This document shows positions 1-8,955 of a stretch of 64,000 nucleotides of DNA, piece by piece (within the stretch, counting starts at the first letter, position 1; every line of letters begins with the position of its first letter). The position numbers were made by a program, and so were the translations under genes. The notes under the pieces are model-generated. The model had not been told where the DNA came from. It saw only the letters and a program-made list of their open reading frames with translations, and made no database searches. The DNA is from Thermoanaerobacterium thermosulfurigenes (GTDB taxonomy: Bacteria > Bacillota > Thermoanaerobacteria > Thermoanaerobacterales > Thermoanaerobacteraceae). The stretch is from positions 25,477 to 89,476 of the forward strand of contig NZ_JBPODR010000011.1 in the NCBI RefSeq assembly GCF_051201035.1, written 5' to 3'.

Positions 1-159
1 TTAGAATAGTGGTTTCTCTCTATTTTTCAAATTCCATACATTATATTATATCACAAGAACAGATTAAGTGAGTTTATTCTTCTTTATGCTTATATACAAT
101 AAGTACCTCATTGTCATAGCATATTGACATGCTCCATGACTTCCCTAAAAAAAACATTT

Positions 160-189
160 TTGACACATTAGCAATAGTTTTGATATAAT
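160..189 (+). promoter_or_regulatory. sigma-A promoter of the ABC exporter
   Basis: A perfect -35 TTGACA (160-165) and a perfect -10 TATAAT (184-189) are separated by 18 bp, ending about 35 bp before the likely start codon of the ABC exporter at 226. Bases 1-159 hold no gene that I can support. Confidence 0.8.
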
Positions 190-225
190 TTATTCGTAAT
201 TTCTACTAACGAAAGAATGATTTAT

Positions 226-2028
226 ATGCAGTCAATGGGATATCGTGGAAAAAGATTTTACAGAGAAACTGATGAAAAGCCTCACATCACAAAATCACTT
301 ATTTTACGCATACTAAAATATTTTTTGCCATATTGGAAGCTAATGATAGTATTGTTTATGACTGTTATTTTTACTTCCATATTAGGCGTAATCCCATCTA
401 TACTAACTAAAAACGTAATAGATATTGCACTGCCAAAGAAAAACTTGAAGCTTTTGGTTGTATATATTCTTTTGTCATTTGCAACGACATTATTGCTTAA
501 TATTATTACTGTTGGACAATCATATCTAAACAGCATTGTCTCAAAAAGCATAATTAGAGACCTAAGATCCATCATGTACAACCACTTAGAACATATGTCT
601 ATAAGTTTTTTCTCTAATGCAAAAACAGGTGAAATAACTTCCAGAATCAATAACGACATTGGTGGAATAGAAAGTGTATTTTCAAATACGTTTATTCAGC
701 TTTTGTCTGGTATATTTGTATTTCTAACAACTGCAGCAACTTTATTCTACACAAATTGGATACTTGCCATCGTCAGCCTTTTGACATTGCCCTTGTTTGT
801 AATACCTACAAGAAGGGTTGGTAAAAGACGCTGGGAAATAGCACTTAAAACCCAATCAAAACTTGCTGAATTGACAAACATAATAACTGAAACTCTAAAT
901 ATAGGCGGTATGTTCCTTATTAAGCTCTTTACAAAAGAAAACGAAAAATATAAAGAATTTGAAAAAGTAAATAATGAAGTAACACAACTTCAAATTAGGG
1001 AGACTATAATTGGCAGATGGTTTTTTATGACAATACAAACTTTTATTGCAATAGGGCCAATGCTCATTTATTTGGTTGGAGGAATAATACTTATAAGATA
1101 TAACAATATTACAATAGGCGGAATAATCATGTTTGTATCACTTGTGTCTAGGCTATATGGCCCAGTAAACACATTTTCAAATATACACGTAGATATTATT
1201 CGGTCATTAGCATTGTTCGAACGAATTTTTCAATATTTAGATCTAAAAAGCGAAATTTATGAAAAAGAAGATGCAATGGTTATTAATGCTGTAAAAGGCG
1301 ATATCAAATTCGATCATGTTTATTTTTCCTATGATGGTCTACACGATACTCTTAAAAATATCAACTTCGAAATAAAGCCTGGTCAAATGGCAGCTTTAGT
1401 TGGACCAAGCGGGGCTGGGAAAACTACCATTACTTATCTTCTTCCCAGACTTTATGATGTGAAAATAGGAAGAATCTTTTTGGATGGCGTAGATATAAGA
1501 AATATCTCACTTAGCTCTCTAAGAAGCCATATAGGAATGGTTACACAAGATACGTACCTTTTTAACACAACTATAAAAGAAAATTTACTTTTTGCACGCC
1601 AAAATGCCACAGATGAGGAAATAATAAATGCGTGCAAAGCAGCATATATTCACGATTTTATCGAATCTCTTCCTAACGGCTACGATACAATTGTAGGCGA
1701 TAGAGGTATAAAATTGTCTGGCGGTGAAAAACAACGCATATCCATTGCAAGGACATTACTAAAAGATCCCAAGATTATAATATTTGATGAAGCTACATCA
1801 GCACTTGACTCCAATTCTGAGTTTTATATACAAAAGGCATTAGAACCTCTCTTAAAATCCAGAACCAGCTTAGTTATTGCTCATCGTCTATCCACCATAA
1901 TTGCTGCAGACATAATATTTGTTGTAGTAAATGGTGAAATAGTTGAAAAAGGAAGCCATGAAGAACTTTTAAAAAAAGGAGGCGTCTACAAAGATTTGTA
2001 TAACACTCAGTTTAGAATGAAAAAATGA
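226..2028 (+). CDS. ABC exporter, fused permease and ATPase (MsbA/LmrA type)
   Basis: Half-transporter of about 600 residues, expected to work as a homodimer exporting lipids, drugs or peptides; the substrate cannot be read from sequence. The N-terminal half carries about six membrane segments (ABC transmembrane type 1). The C-terminal half has Walker A GPSGAGKTT (about residue 392), signature LSGGEKQR (about 496) and Walker B IIIFDEATSALD (about 517), followed by the H-loop AHRLST. An upstream in-frame ATG at 217 sits almost on top of the Shine-Dalgarno-like GAAAG (211-215); ATG 226 has normal spacing, so I chose it. It is a single gene with its own promoter and faces the tRNA cluster tail to tail. 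Confidence 0.93.
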   Translation: MQSMGYRGKRFYRETDEKPHITKSLILRILKYFLPYWKLMIVLFMTVIFTSILGVIPSILTKNVIDIALPKKNLKLLVVYILLSFATTLLLNIITVGQSYLNSIVSKSIIRDLRSIMYNHLEHMSISFFSNAKTGEITSRINNDIGGIESVFSNTFIQLLSGIFVFLTTAATLFYTNWILAIVSLLTLPLFVIPTRRVGKRRWEIALKTQSKLAELTNIITETLNIGGMFLIKLFTKENEKYKEFEKVNNEVTQLQIRETIIGRWFFMTIQTFIAIGPMLIYLVGGIILIRYNNITIGGIIMFVSLVSRLYGPVNTFSNIHVDIIRSLALFERIFQYLDLKSEIYEKEDAMVINAVKGDIKFDHVYFSYDGLHDTLKNINFEIKPGQMAALVGPSGAGKTTITYLLPRLYDVKIGRIFLDGVDIRNISLSSLRSHIGMVTQDTYLFNTTIKENLLFARQNATDEEIINACKAAYIHDFIESLPNGYDTIVGDRGIKLSGGEKQRISIARTLLKDPKIIIFDEATSALDSNSEFYIQKALEPLLKSRTSLVIAHRLSTIIAADIIFVVVNGEIVEKGSHEELLKKGGVYKDLYNTQFRMKK

Positions 2029-2117
2029 CGCCTTGATTTTAAACTCTGCGCCATCAATATCTTTCAAAAACTTTTTTGTATCTAATTAGTGTGTCTTTAT
2101 TTAAAAAGTGATTTCGC

Positions 2118-2149
2118 ATACAAAAAGTGTATCGATAAAATCTCGATAC
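2118..2149 (-). terminator. terminator of the tRNA operon
   Basis: Inverted repeat GTATCGA/TCGATAC (2129-2135 and 2143-2149) is followed on the minus strand by a short T-rich stretch. It lies just downstream of the last tRNA gene. Confidence 0.6.
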
Positions 2150-2172
2150 CCTTTGATTGGCTTAAATACTAG

Positions 2173-2245
<73 letters not shown>

Positions 2246-2253
2246 ATATTGTA

Positions 2254-2329
2254 TGGAGCGGACAACGAGACTCGAACTCGCGACCCTCACCTTGGCAAGG
2301 TGATGCTCTACCAACTGAGCTATGTCCGC
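2254..2329 (-). tRNA. tRNA-Gly (GCC)
   Basis: Cloverleaf with acceptor GCGGACA/TGTCCGC, anticodon stem TCACC/GGTGA and loop TTGCCAA (anticodon GCC). The 3' CCA is encoded. Confidence 0.95.
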
Positions 2330-2337
2330 ACGATATA

Positions 2338-2424
2338 TGGTGCGGGAGAAGGGACTTGAACCCATATGCCATGACTGGCACTAGAACCTGAATCTAGCGC
2401 GTCTGCCAATTCCGCCACTCCCGC
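2338..2424 (-). tRNA. tRNA-Leu (CAG)
   Basis: Class II tRNA with a long variable arm. Acceptor GCGGGAG/CTCCCGC, anticodon stem CTAGA/TCTAG, loop TTCAGGT (anticodon CAG), encoded CCA. Confidence 0.95.
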
Positions 2425-2462
2425 ATTAACGCCAGATTGTTCTCTTTCAATATCTTTTTAAG

Positions 2463-2535
2463 TGACCCATCCGCGATTCGAACGCGGGACACCCTGCTTA
2501 AAAGGCAGGTGCTCTGCCGACTGAGCTAATGGGTC
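2463..2535 (-). tRNA. tRNA-Lys (TTT)
   Basis: Acceptor GACCCAT/ATGGGTC, anticodon stem CCTGC/GCAGG, loop CTTTTAA (anticodon TTT). Like the other lysine tRNA here, it has no encoded CCA. Confidence 0.95.
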
Positions 2536-2539
2536 ATGC

Positions 2540-2615
2540 TGGCTGGGATGGCAGGATTCGAACCTACGAACTGCCAGAGTCAAAGTCTGGTGCCTTACCA
2601 CTTGGCTACATCCCA
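2540..2615 (-). tRNA. tRNA-Gln (TTG)
   Basis: Acceptor TGGGATG/CATCCCA, anticodon stem CCAGA/TCTGG, loop CTTTGAC (anticodon TTG), encoded CCA. Confidence 0.95.
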
Positions 2616-2619
2616 TTAA

Positions 2620-2697
2620 TGGGGTGGGTAGTGGGACTCGAACCCACGACCTCCAGAGCCACAATCTGGCGCTCTAGCCAACTGAACTATACCCACC
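2620..2697 (-). tRNA. tRNA-His (GTG)
   Basis: Acceptor GTGGGTA/TACCCAC plus an extra G at position -1 (base 2697) opposite discriminator C, the identity element of histidine tRNAs. Anticodon loop TTGTGGC (GTG), encoded CCA. Confidence 0.95.
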
Positions 2698-2731
2698 ATA
2701 TTATAAAATATACATCACATTCTCCAAAAAA

Positions 2732-2808
2732 TGGTGCGCCTGAAGAGATTCGAACTCCCGACACACGGATTAGAAGTCCGTTGCTCTATCCAACTGAGCT
2801 ACAGGCGC
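2732..2808 (-). tRNA. tRNA-Arg (TCT)
   Basis: Acceptor GCGCCTG/CAGGCGC, anticodon stem ACGGA/TCCGT, loop CTTCTAA (anticodon TCT), encoded CCA. Confidence 0.95.
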
Positions 2809-2812
2809 ATAT

Positions 2813-2886
2813 TGGAGCGGGTGATGGGAATCGAACCCACGTAGCTAGCTTGGAAGGCTAGAACTCTACCATTGAGCTACACCCGC
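2813..2886 (-). tRNA. tRNA-Gly (TCC)
   Basis: First gene of the tRNA operon. Acceptor GCGGGTG/CACCCGC, anticodon stem CTAGC/GCTAG, loop CTTCCAA (anticodon TCC), encoded CCA. Confidence 0.95.
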
Positions 2887-2936
2887 ATATACAGTTGTCA
2901 TCGCTTATTTCTGCCTCATCGCTCTGACAGTTTTAA

Positions 2937-2965
2937 ATTATATCAGGAATATTTATCTTTGTCAA
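2937..2965 (-). promoter_or_regulatory. promoter of the tRNA operon
   Basis: On the minus strand a perfect -35 TTGACA (2960-2965) and a perfect -10 TATAAT (2937-2942) are spaced by exactly 17 bp, about 50 bp before the first tRNA. This is a consensus strong promoter, as expected for stable RNA. Confidence 0.92.
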
Positions 2966-2968
2966 CAC

Positions 2969-3496
2969 CTAAAATTCAAATTTTGTTCCACTTTTTTTAT
3001 TTCCAATGTATTCCTCCATATCATCTATATTTATTAGCTGCGGTACAATGATGCCATCCTCTATATTTACTATAGATACTGTCCGTGATGACCCTTCACG
3101 TGGCATTGAAGGGCTTCCAGGGTTCAATACAAGCATATCACCAGCCCTGTATACTAATGGTACATGGGTGTGGCCATAAAATACCGCATCAACGCCGTAT
3201 TCTCTAGCTTTTTCTATTATGATGCTTTTTTCAAATTTGACGTAGTACTTATGTCCATGTGTTAATAATATTTTTTTACCAGCTACTTCAATAATCTTTT
3301 CGTACTTCTCTTTGTCGCCAAAATCACAATTCCCATATACATAAATAGTCGGTATTCCAAATTCTTTATCTAATTCCTCTGCATCTCTATAATAGTCACC
3401 TAAATGTATAATGTAATCAATATTTTTAATATTTTTTAAAATATTCCTGACTGATTGTAACATTCCGTGAGTATCACTTGTAACAAATAGTCTCAT
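2969..3496 (-). CDS. YfcE/MJ0936-type metallophosphoesterase
   Basis: Small (175 aa) calcineurin-like phosphodiesterase, probably hydrolysing phosphodiesters with a bound metal pair; the natural substrate is unknown for most family members. All metal-ligand motifs are visible: SDTH (D8, H10), HLGD (D34), YGNCD (N56), LTHGH (H80) and YGHTHVP (H109, H111). It overlaps the rdgB stop region by four bases and is the last gene of the rph-rdgB unit, a common arrangement in Firmicutes. The tRNA promoter lies just past its stop. Confidence 0.9.
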   Translation of the reverse strand: MRLFVTSDTHGMLQSVRNILKNIKNIDYIIHLGDYYRDAEELDKEFGIPTIYVYGNCDFGDKEKYEKIIEVAGKKILLTHGHKYYVKFEKSIIIEKAREYGVDAVFYGHTHVPLVYRAGDMLVLNPGSPSMPREGSSRTVSIVNIEDGIIVPQLINIDDMEEYIGNKKSGTKFEF

Positions 3497-4089
3497 TTGC
3501 GGTCCTCCAAATTATTTTTTATATATTCTTTTAATTTTTTTAAAGCATTTGCCCTATGACTTACTTTATTTTTTTCTTCTAATGTAAGCTCTGCTAATGT
3601 CTTCCCTATTTCATCAACATAAAATATAGGATCATACCCAAAGCCATATTGTCCTCTTGGAGCATCAATTATCCTACCATCCACTTTTCCTTCTATTATA
3701 GCTTCTCTTCCTTTGTAAATCAATGCTATTACGGTTTTAAAAGTAGCTTTCCTCTTTTCCATCGGAACACCTTTTAATAAGTTTAAAAGCTTGTTGTTGT
3801 TGTCTTCGTATGTGGCATTTACACCGGCAAATCTTGCAGTATAAACTCCTGGTTCACCATCTAAATAGTCCACAAACAAACCTGTATCATCTGCAATTAC
3901 CAGTTCATCGGTTAAATATGCTATAGCCCTGGCCTTTAAAAGAGCATTTTCTTCAATCGTCTTCCCTGTTTCTTCTACTTCATCATATGATCCAATGTCA
4001 TCTGCCGACAATACTTCATAATCTCCTTTAAAAAATTCCCTTATCTCATCCACTTTATGCTTGTTGTGGCTCGCTACAACTATTTTCAT
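3493..4089 (-). CDS. rdgB: dITP/XTP pyrophosphatase (RdgB/HAM1 family)
   Basis: House-cleaning nucleotidase that hydrolyses non-canonical purine triphosphates (dITP, XTP) to monophosphates and so keeps them out of DNA and RNA. Family motifs are present: N-terminal VVASHNKHK, central ADDTGLFVDYLDG, and C-terminal GFGYDPIF and SHRANAL. A longer in-frame start (TTG 4104) exists, but ATG 4089 has a GGAG nine bases upstream and begins right at the conserved strand, so I use it. The gene starts inside the 3' end of rph (35-bp overlap), implying translational coupling. Confidence 0.95.
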   Translation of the reverse strand: MKIVVASHNKHKVDEIREFFKGDYEVLSADDIGSYDEVEETGKTIEENALLKARAIAYLTDELVIADDTGLFVDYLDGEPGVYTARFAGVNATYEDNNNKLLNLLKGVPMEKRKATFKTVIALIYKGREAIIEGKVDGRIIDAPRGQYGFGYDPIFYVDEIGKTLAELTLEEKNKVSHRANALKKLKEYIKNNLEDRK

Positions 4090-4834
4090 CGCTTTCAACT
4101 CCAATTTCTAATGATATATCTCCTAATGATTCTTTTTGAACCTGTATGATTTTATTCAAGCCTTCCTCCGCTAATTCTAAAAGCTCTGAAAAATCACTTT
4201 TGCTAAAAGGCCCACCTTCACCAGTTCCTTGTATCTCGATGAATTCGCCTTTATCCGTCATGACGATGTTCATATCAACGTGCGCATTGCTATCTTCTAA
4301 GTAACAAAGATCTAAAAGCTTCTCATTGCCTACAATTCCTACACTTACAGCAGCGACAAAACTTTTTATAGGGAGTTTACTTATGGCGCCCTTTTCCTTA
4401 AGTTTATTCATGGCATCTACAAGTGCTACAAACGAACCTGTGATGGAAGCTGTCCTTGTTCCGCCATCAGCCTGTATTACATCGCAGTCAATCCATATCG
4501 TCTTCTCACCTAACGCATCTAAATCGACAACAGCTCTCAATGCTCTGCCTATAAGCCTTTGGATTTCCATGGTACGTCCTGATTGTTTGCCTTTTGTGGA
4601 CTCCCTCTGTGTTCTGGTTTCAGTAGCTCTCGGAATCATTGAATACTCACTTGTAATCCATCCCTTGCCAGTCCCCTTTTGAAATGGCGGTACTTTATCT
4701 TCAATTGATGCTGTACAAATGACCTTTGTATTGCCAACTTCTATCAAAACAGATCCCTCAGCGTATCTGTTGAAATTTCTTGTTATCTTTATAGGCCTTA
4801 ATGATCTGGAATCTCTTCCATCTACTCTTTTCAT
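4055..4834 (-). CDS. rph: ribonuclease PH
   Basis: Phosphorolytic 3'-5' exoribonuclease that trims tRNA 3' ends using phosphate. The 259-residue protein has the hallmark segments RVDGRDSRSLRP at the N terminus, RTMEIQRLIGRALRA in the middle, and DCDVIQADGGTRTASITG with the phosphate-binding arginine. It is about 15-20 residues longer at the C terminus than most RNase PH proteins, and this tail overlaps rdgB. A tRNA-trimming enzyme near a tRNA cluster is suggestive, but the two are in separate transcription units. Confidence 0.95.
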   Translation of the reverse strand: MKRVDGRDSRSLRPIKITRNFNRYAEGSVLIEVGNTKVICTASIEDKVPPFQKGTGKGWITSEYSMIPRATETRTQRESTKGKQSGRTMEIQRLIGRALRAVVDLDALGEKTIWIDCDVIQADGGTRTASITGSFVALVDAMNKLKEKGAISKLPIKSFVAAVSVGIVGNEKLLDLCYLEDSNAHVDMNIVMTDKGEFIEIQGTGEGGPFSKSDFSELLELAEEGLNKIIQVQKESLGDISLEIGVESDENSCSEPQQA

Positions 4835-4951
4835 TTCTTCAGCTCCTTTATATTTTATACTATAATTTTAGCCTTATTTAATTTTCATTATCCAGTGCGT
4901 AAACCATAATATTATTTTAAAACCTTTTAAATCAATTTACAAGAAAGCATA

Positions 4952-4980
4952 TAAAAAAAACAGGCGATTTTTTGCCTGTT
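4952..4980 (-). terminator. terminator after the amidase gene
   Basis: Stem AACAGGC/GCCTGTT (4959-4965, 4974-4980) followed on the minus strand by eight T. It overlaps the amidase stop codon. Bases 4835-4951 upstream of rph show no clear promoter, only AT-rich sequence and an RBS AAGGAG. Confidence 0.85.
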
Positions 4981-6737
4981 TAATTGCTGCCATATACAGA
5001 GTTTGAAACAGTCGTGCTTATGCTGCCATTAGATAATTTGTCAAAATAATCGACAATCCCATTGTATATTCCTTGTGCTACTTTCCACTGAAAATTTTCA
5101 TCAGTCAAAAGCTGAGCATCTGTAGGACTTGTGACAAATCCAGTCTCCACCAAAACAGCAGGCATCTTCGTCTGATTGAGAACAACTAAATTAGGCCTTT
5201 CTGAAAGCCCTCTGTCAGTGGTATTTATCTGTTTCATCAGATCATCATGAATTATCTGTGCAAATGTCTTTTCATCTCTTGTATCGCCATTGTAACCGTT
5301 TGGGTAATACAAAACTGTTGTGCCGTTTGCTGAAGGCGATTCAAAAGAATCAGAATGGATGCTTACAAAGACATCTGCTCCAGCATTATTTGCTTGTGAA
5401 GGCCTGTCATAAAGACCCACATCAGTATCTGTTGTCCTGGATATCATAGTCCTATATCCTCCATTGTCCAATAGCGTCTTCAATTTTAATCCAATGGCAA
5501 GATTGATATCTGCTTCGTGTATCCCTCCGACACCTATAGCACCTGGATCAGAACCTCCATGCCCTGGATCTATATAAACTAACTGCTTCTTGTTAGGGTC
5601 TGGTTTTGTTATTGTAAGCAATACGCCCTGAGGAGTTGGTTGAACACTAAAATCTGCTTTAAGGCTTGTCTCCGCAACAATCCTAACTGTATTTGTATCA
5701 AGCTGGGAATATCTAATACCAGTAACGACATTTCCAATATACGATATGTTACCTGCCAGTTTACCATCAGACATTGTCAGACTTGCACCTGCCACATCTA
5801 TAATGATCTTGTTATCACCATATCTAGATGGGCTAAAGTGGTCGGAATCTGTATTTATCGTTATCTGATCGCCATTGTTGACCTTAGCAGCTAAAATGTT
5901 CGTCACCTTATTTTGTCCTATTTTAAACGATATATCAAATTCTTTTTTATCTTGTGACTGTGTTATGGTATATGGCATTGAATAGTCCATATTCACAACA
6001 AGCCTGGTTACTGCTGGTTGCAACTTGTTCTGCCCTATATAAGCTTGATTTAAGCCATTTTTGTCTATATTTATCTGCTTATTAGTAACAGTATTTATCG
6101 CATTGTTGAAGTCAAAGTAAATTCTTATACTGCTGTCATCATTTACAAACCCTCGTGTATACGTTAAAGGTCCATCACCTTTAACAGTTATGGTGTACGT
6201 ACCATTTGTGTAATTTGATGTAAAACTCACAATATTAACATTGTTTGCAGAGGGAGGATCTACTTTCTTAGTAACTTGAATTAGATATTTGTCTGCAATC
6301 CATTTCACATCATAACCTAAGTTTTCAAACAAAAACCTCATAGGCACATACGTCGTATTGTTGTTTATAAGCCTTGCTGGAACATCCAACGATACATTAT
6401 TGCCGTTTACTGTAGCGTAATTCTTACCTATAACCAATTTAATTACTTTGTCCTTTGAAGTCACAATAACTGTCTGAGTCTTACCATCCCAGTCGACTTT
6501 TTGACCTAATCCTTCGCTAATTGCTCTAAGCGGCACTATCGTGCTATTGTCAATTATAAGCGGTGGATTATTGCCAGTGTCAAATTTTCCTCCATCGACA
6601 GTAATCGACACGTCAGGCACATTGTAGCTTATAGGTTTGTTATCAACTACAATCGTAGCTTTATATGCATAGGCAGTTATGTAAAACGTAGACAAAAGCA
6701 GTAAAAGTGCAAAAAAAGCGATGACCTTTTTCAACAT
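4980..6737 (-). CDS. secreted N-acetylmuramoyl-L-alanine amidase with copper-amine-oxidase-like and AMIN domains
   Basis: Peptidoglycan hydrolase of 585 residues that cleaves the amide between MurNAc and the stem peptide. An N-terminal signal peptide (MLKKVIAFFALLLLL) ends near residue 25. Residues about 30-155 match the copper amine oxidase N-terminal-like domain (motifs IVPLRAISEGLG and TYVPMRFLFENLG), common in secreted clostridial proteins. About 165-375 hold two AMIN-like beta domains for envelope targeting. About 385-575 form the Amidase_3 domain with zinc ligands in DPGHGG, HEADINLA and VSIHSD and the late ETGF motif carrying the catalytic Glu. Monocistronic, ending in its own terminator. 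A role in cell separation or sporulation is inference. Confidence 0.93.
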   Translation of the reverse strand: MLKKVIAFFALLLLLSTFYITAYAYKATIVVDNKPISYNVPDVSITVDGGKFDTGNNPPLIIDNSTIVPLRAISEGLGQKVDWDGKTQTVIVTSKDKVIKLVIGKNYATVNGNNVSLDVPARLINNNTTYVPMRFLFENLGYDVKWIADKYLIQVTKKVDPPSANNVNIVSFTSNYTNGTYTITVKGDGPLTYTRGFVNDDSSIRIYFDFNNAINTVTNKQINIDKNGLNQAYIGQNKLQPAVTRLVVNMDYSMPYTITQSQDKKEFDISFKIGQNKVTNILAAKVNNGDQITINTDSDHFSPSRYGDNKIIIDVAGASLTMSDGKLAGNISYIGNVVTGIRYSQLDTNTVRIVAETSLKADFSVQPTPQGVLLTITKPDPNKKQLVYIDPGHGGSDPGAIGVGGIHEADINLAIGLKLKTLLDNGGYRTMISRTTDTDVGLYDRPSQANNAGADVFVSIHSDSFESPSANGTTVLYYPNGYNGDTRDEKTFAQIIHDDLMKQINTTDRGLSERPNLVVLNQTKMPAVLVETGFVTSPTDAQLLTDENFQWKVAQGIYNGIVDYFDKLSNGSISTTVSNSVYGSN

Positions 6738-6925
6738 TTTCCCCCCTTTGCATATAAAATCGGCATTTTTTTCATCATATTTATATATTATTATACATAT
6801 ATTACAGACAAGTTACAAATATATTAAGATTTTATTAAGATGGTGAACGTTATTATTTAAATTCAATATTGATAATCTTCTCGTGAATTGCACCAGTTAC
6901 TATATGGAAATGATAACTGTATTAA

Positions 6926-6960
6926 TTTCATAAAAATAAAGCACTCAAACGAGTGCCTTA
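6926..6960 (-). terminator. terminator of the opp operon
   Basis: Stem GCACTC/GAGTGC (6939-6944, 6949-6954) extended by flanking A:T pairs and followed on the minus strand by TTTATTTTTAT. Confidence 0.85.
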
Positions 6961-7923
6961 TTTATCAAAAAGATGACATGCAACAAAGTGTCCACTTCCA
7001 ACCTCTTTCAATTGTGGCGTGACTTGGCTGCATATGTCCATGGCATATTTACACCTTGTTCTGAATTTACAGCCTGAAGGAGGATTAATTGGGCTTGGCA
7101 CATCTCCTTCAAGTATGATTCTCTCCCTCTTTCTCTCCACTTCCGGATCAGGTATTGGAACAGCAGAAAGAAGCGCTTGTGTATATGGATGCAATGGATT
7201 TGAATACAGTTCACCACTTTGTGTAAGTTCTGCAATCGATCCTAAATACATAACTGCAACTCTATCGCTTATATGCCTTACCATGCTTAAATCATGAGCA
7301 ATAAAGAGATATGTCAATCCCTTTTCTTCTTGTAAATTCATAAGCAAATTTACAATCTGGGCTTGTATAGACACATCCAATGCTGATATAGGCTCATCGC
7401 AGACTATAAACTCTGGCTCAATTGCCATTGCCCTTGCTATGCCTATCCTTTGCCTCTGCCCACCGGAAAATTCATGAGGAAACCTATTAGCATGTTCTTT
7501 GTTTAAACCTACCGTCTCAAGGAGGTTGTATATCCTTTCTCTCCTCTCTTTTCCAGTGTACAAACCATGAATATCTATTCCCTCTCCTATGATATCGCCA
7601 ACAGTCATGCGAGGATTCAACGATGCGTAAGGATCCTGAAAAATCATCTGAGCTTTTCTTGCAAATTTCTTTCTTATTTCATTGTTCATTTTATGAACAG
7701 GTATATCATCAAATATCACAGAACCACCTGTAGCCTCATAAAGCCCAATTATAGTCCTACCTGTAGTAGACTTTCCACATCCTGACTCGCCAACAAGCCC
7801 CAATGTCTCACCTTTTTTTATGCTAAAACTCACATCGTCAACAGCTTTTAACACACCACCGCTGACGTGAAAGTATTTTTTCAAATTCTTAACTTCAAGT
7901 ATTATATTATCTTTCACCAGCAT
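6958..7923 (-). CDS. oppF: oligopeptide ABC transporter ATP-binding protein OppF
   Basis: Second ATPase of an oligopeptide importer. Walker A GESGCGKST, signature FSGGQRQRIGIARA and Walker B FIVCDEPISALD are all present. The C-terminal oligopeptide/dipeptide tail has the cysteine-bearing motif PPSGCKFRTRCKYAMDIC. An RBS AAGGAGG lies three bases before ATG 7923 and nine before an in-frame GTG at 7917, so either could be the true start; an upstream extension to 7962 would run deep into oppD and is unlikely. The gene overlaps oppD by 17 bp. Confidence 0.93.
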   Translation of the reverse strand: MLVKDNIILEVKNLKKYFHVSGGVLKAVDDVSFSIKKGETLGLVGESGCGKSTTGRTIIGLYEATGGSVIFDDIPVHKMNNEIRKKFARKAQMIFQDPYASLNPRMTVGDIIGEGIDIHGLYTGKERRERIYNLLETVGLNKEHANRFPHEFSGGQRQRIGIARAMAIEPEFIVCDEPISALDVSIQAQIVNLLMNLQEEKGLTYLFIAHDLSMVRHISDRVAVMYLGSIAELTQSGELYSNPLHPYTQALLSAVPIPDPEVERKRERIILEGDVPSPINPPSGCKFRTRCKYAMDICSQVTPQLKEVGSGHFVACHLFDK

Positions 7924-8941
7924 ACGCCTCCTTTTCAAAAGGATTCTTAACCTTCGGCGCATATGGATGCTTCAACCAACATGCTACTTTATGCGTATCA
8001 GTTTCATCTGTATACTCTGGTTGGGCCTCATAGCAAATCTTCATGGCATAATTGCACCTTGCAGCGAATGGACATCCTACAGGAGGCGCAAATAAATCAG
8101 GAGGCGTTCCAATAATAGGTACAAGCTTCTCTTTATTCTGAGCATCAAGTCTTGGAACAGATTTTAAAAGTCCCCATGTATAAGGATGCTGTGGATGCTT
8201 AAATATCTCATCAGATGTACCTGTCTCTATAACTTTACCTGCATACATGACTATGATTCTCTCTGCTATATCTGCAACAACGCCTAAATCGTGCGTAATC
8301 ATGATTATAGACGTATTGAATTCTCTTTGCAGATCTTTCATCAAATCGAGAATTTGCGCTTGTATTGTAACATCAAGTGCAGTAGTAGGCTCATCAGCAA
8401 TGAGAAGCTTAGGTCTACATGCCAGTGCAATAGCGATCATGGCTCTCTGCCTCATGCCACCGGAAAATTCATGAGGATACTGATTTATACGCCTTTCAGC
8501 ATTTGGTATACCTACTACGTCCAACATTTCCTTAGCTTTTTTCATCGCTTCAGCTCGTGTAACCTTCTGATGCTTCAAAATCACTTCGGCAATTTGTTTT
8601 CCGATAGTCATTGTCGGGTTTAAAGATGTCATAGGATCTTGGAATATCATCCCAATTTCTGAACCCCTTATTGCCTGCATTTGCCTTTCACTAAATTTTG
8701 AGATCTCTTTTCCATCGAATATGATTCTTCCAGCTTTAAATCTTCCTGGAGGCTCAGGATTTAACCTCATTACAGCCTGCATTGTAACTGATTTCCCGCA
8801 TCCTGATTCTCCAACTATGGCTAACGATTCACCTTTCATAACTTGAAAGCTGACATCCCTTACTGCCTTTACTTCGCCTGCATACGTGTCAAATGAATAT
8901 TCCAAATTTTGTACATCCAACAATACTTCTCTATCTTCCAA
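7907..8941 (-). CDS. oppD: oligopeptide ABC transporter ATP-binding protein OppD
   Basis: First ATPase of the oligopeptide importer, 344 residues. Walker A GESGCGKSV, signature FSGGMRQRAMIAIALA, Walker B LLIADEPTTALD and the C-terminal oligo/dipeptide tail with PPVGCPFAARCNYAMKIC. It uses a TTG start, supported by AAAGGAGG with an eight-base spacer; no ATG lies at the right place. It partners OppF as a heterodimer under the OppBC permease. Confidence 0.94.
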   Translation of the reverse strand: MEDREVLLDVQNLEYSFDTYAGEVKAVRDVSFQVMKGESLAIVGESGCGKSVTMQAVMRLNPEPPGRFKAGRIIFDGKEISKFSERQMQAIRGSEIGMIFQDPMTSLNPTMTIGKQIAEVILKHQKVTRAEAMKKAKEMLDVVGIPNAERRINQYPHEFSGGMRQRAMIAIALACRPKLLIADEPTTALDVTIQAQILDLMKDLQREFNTSIIMITHDLGVVADIAERIIVMYAGKVIETGTSDEIFKHPQHPYTWGLLKSVPRLDAQNKEKLVPIIGTPPDLFAPPVGCPFAARCNYAMKICYEAQPEYTDETDTHKVACWLKHPYAPKVKNPFEKEAYAGER

Positions 8942-8955
8942 AATACTTACCTCCT

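Noticed and set aside
2529..2861. Open frame of 110 codons on the plus strand within the tRNA cluster
   Set aside because: It reads antisense through four tRNA genes; its apparent motifs (GLEPTTSR and similar) are the well-known artefact of translated tRNA complements.
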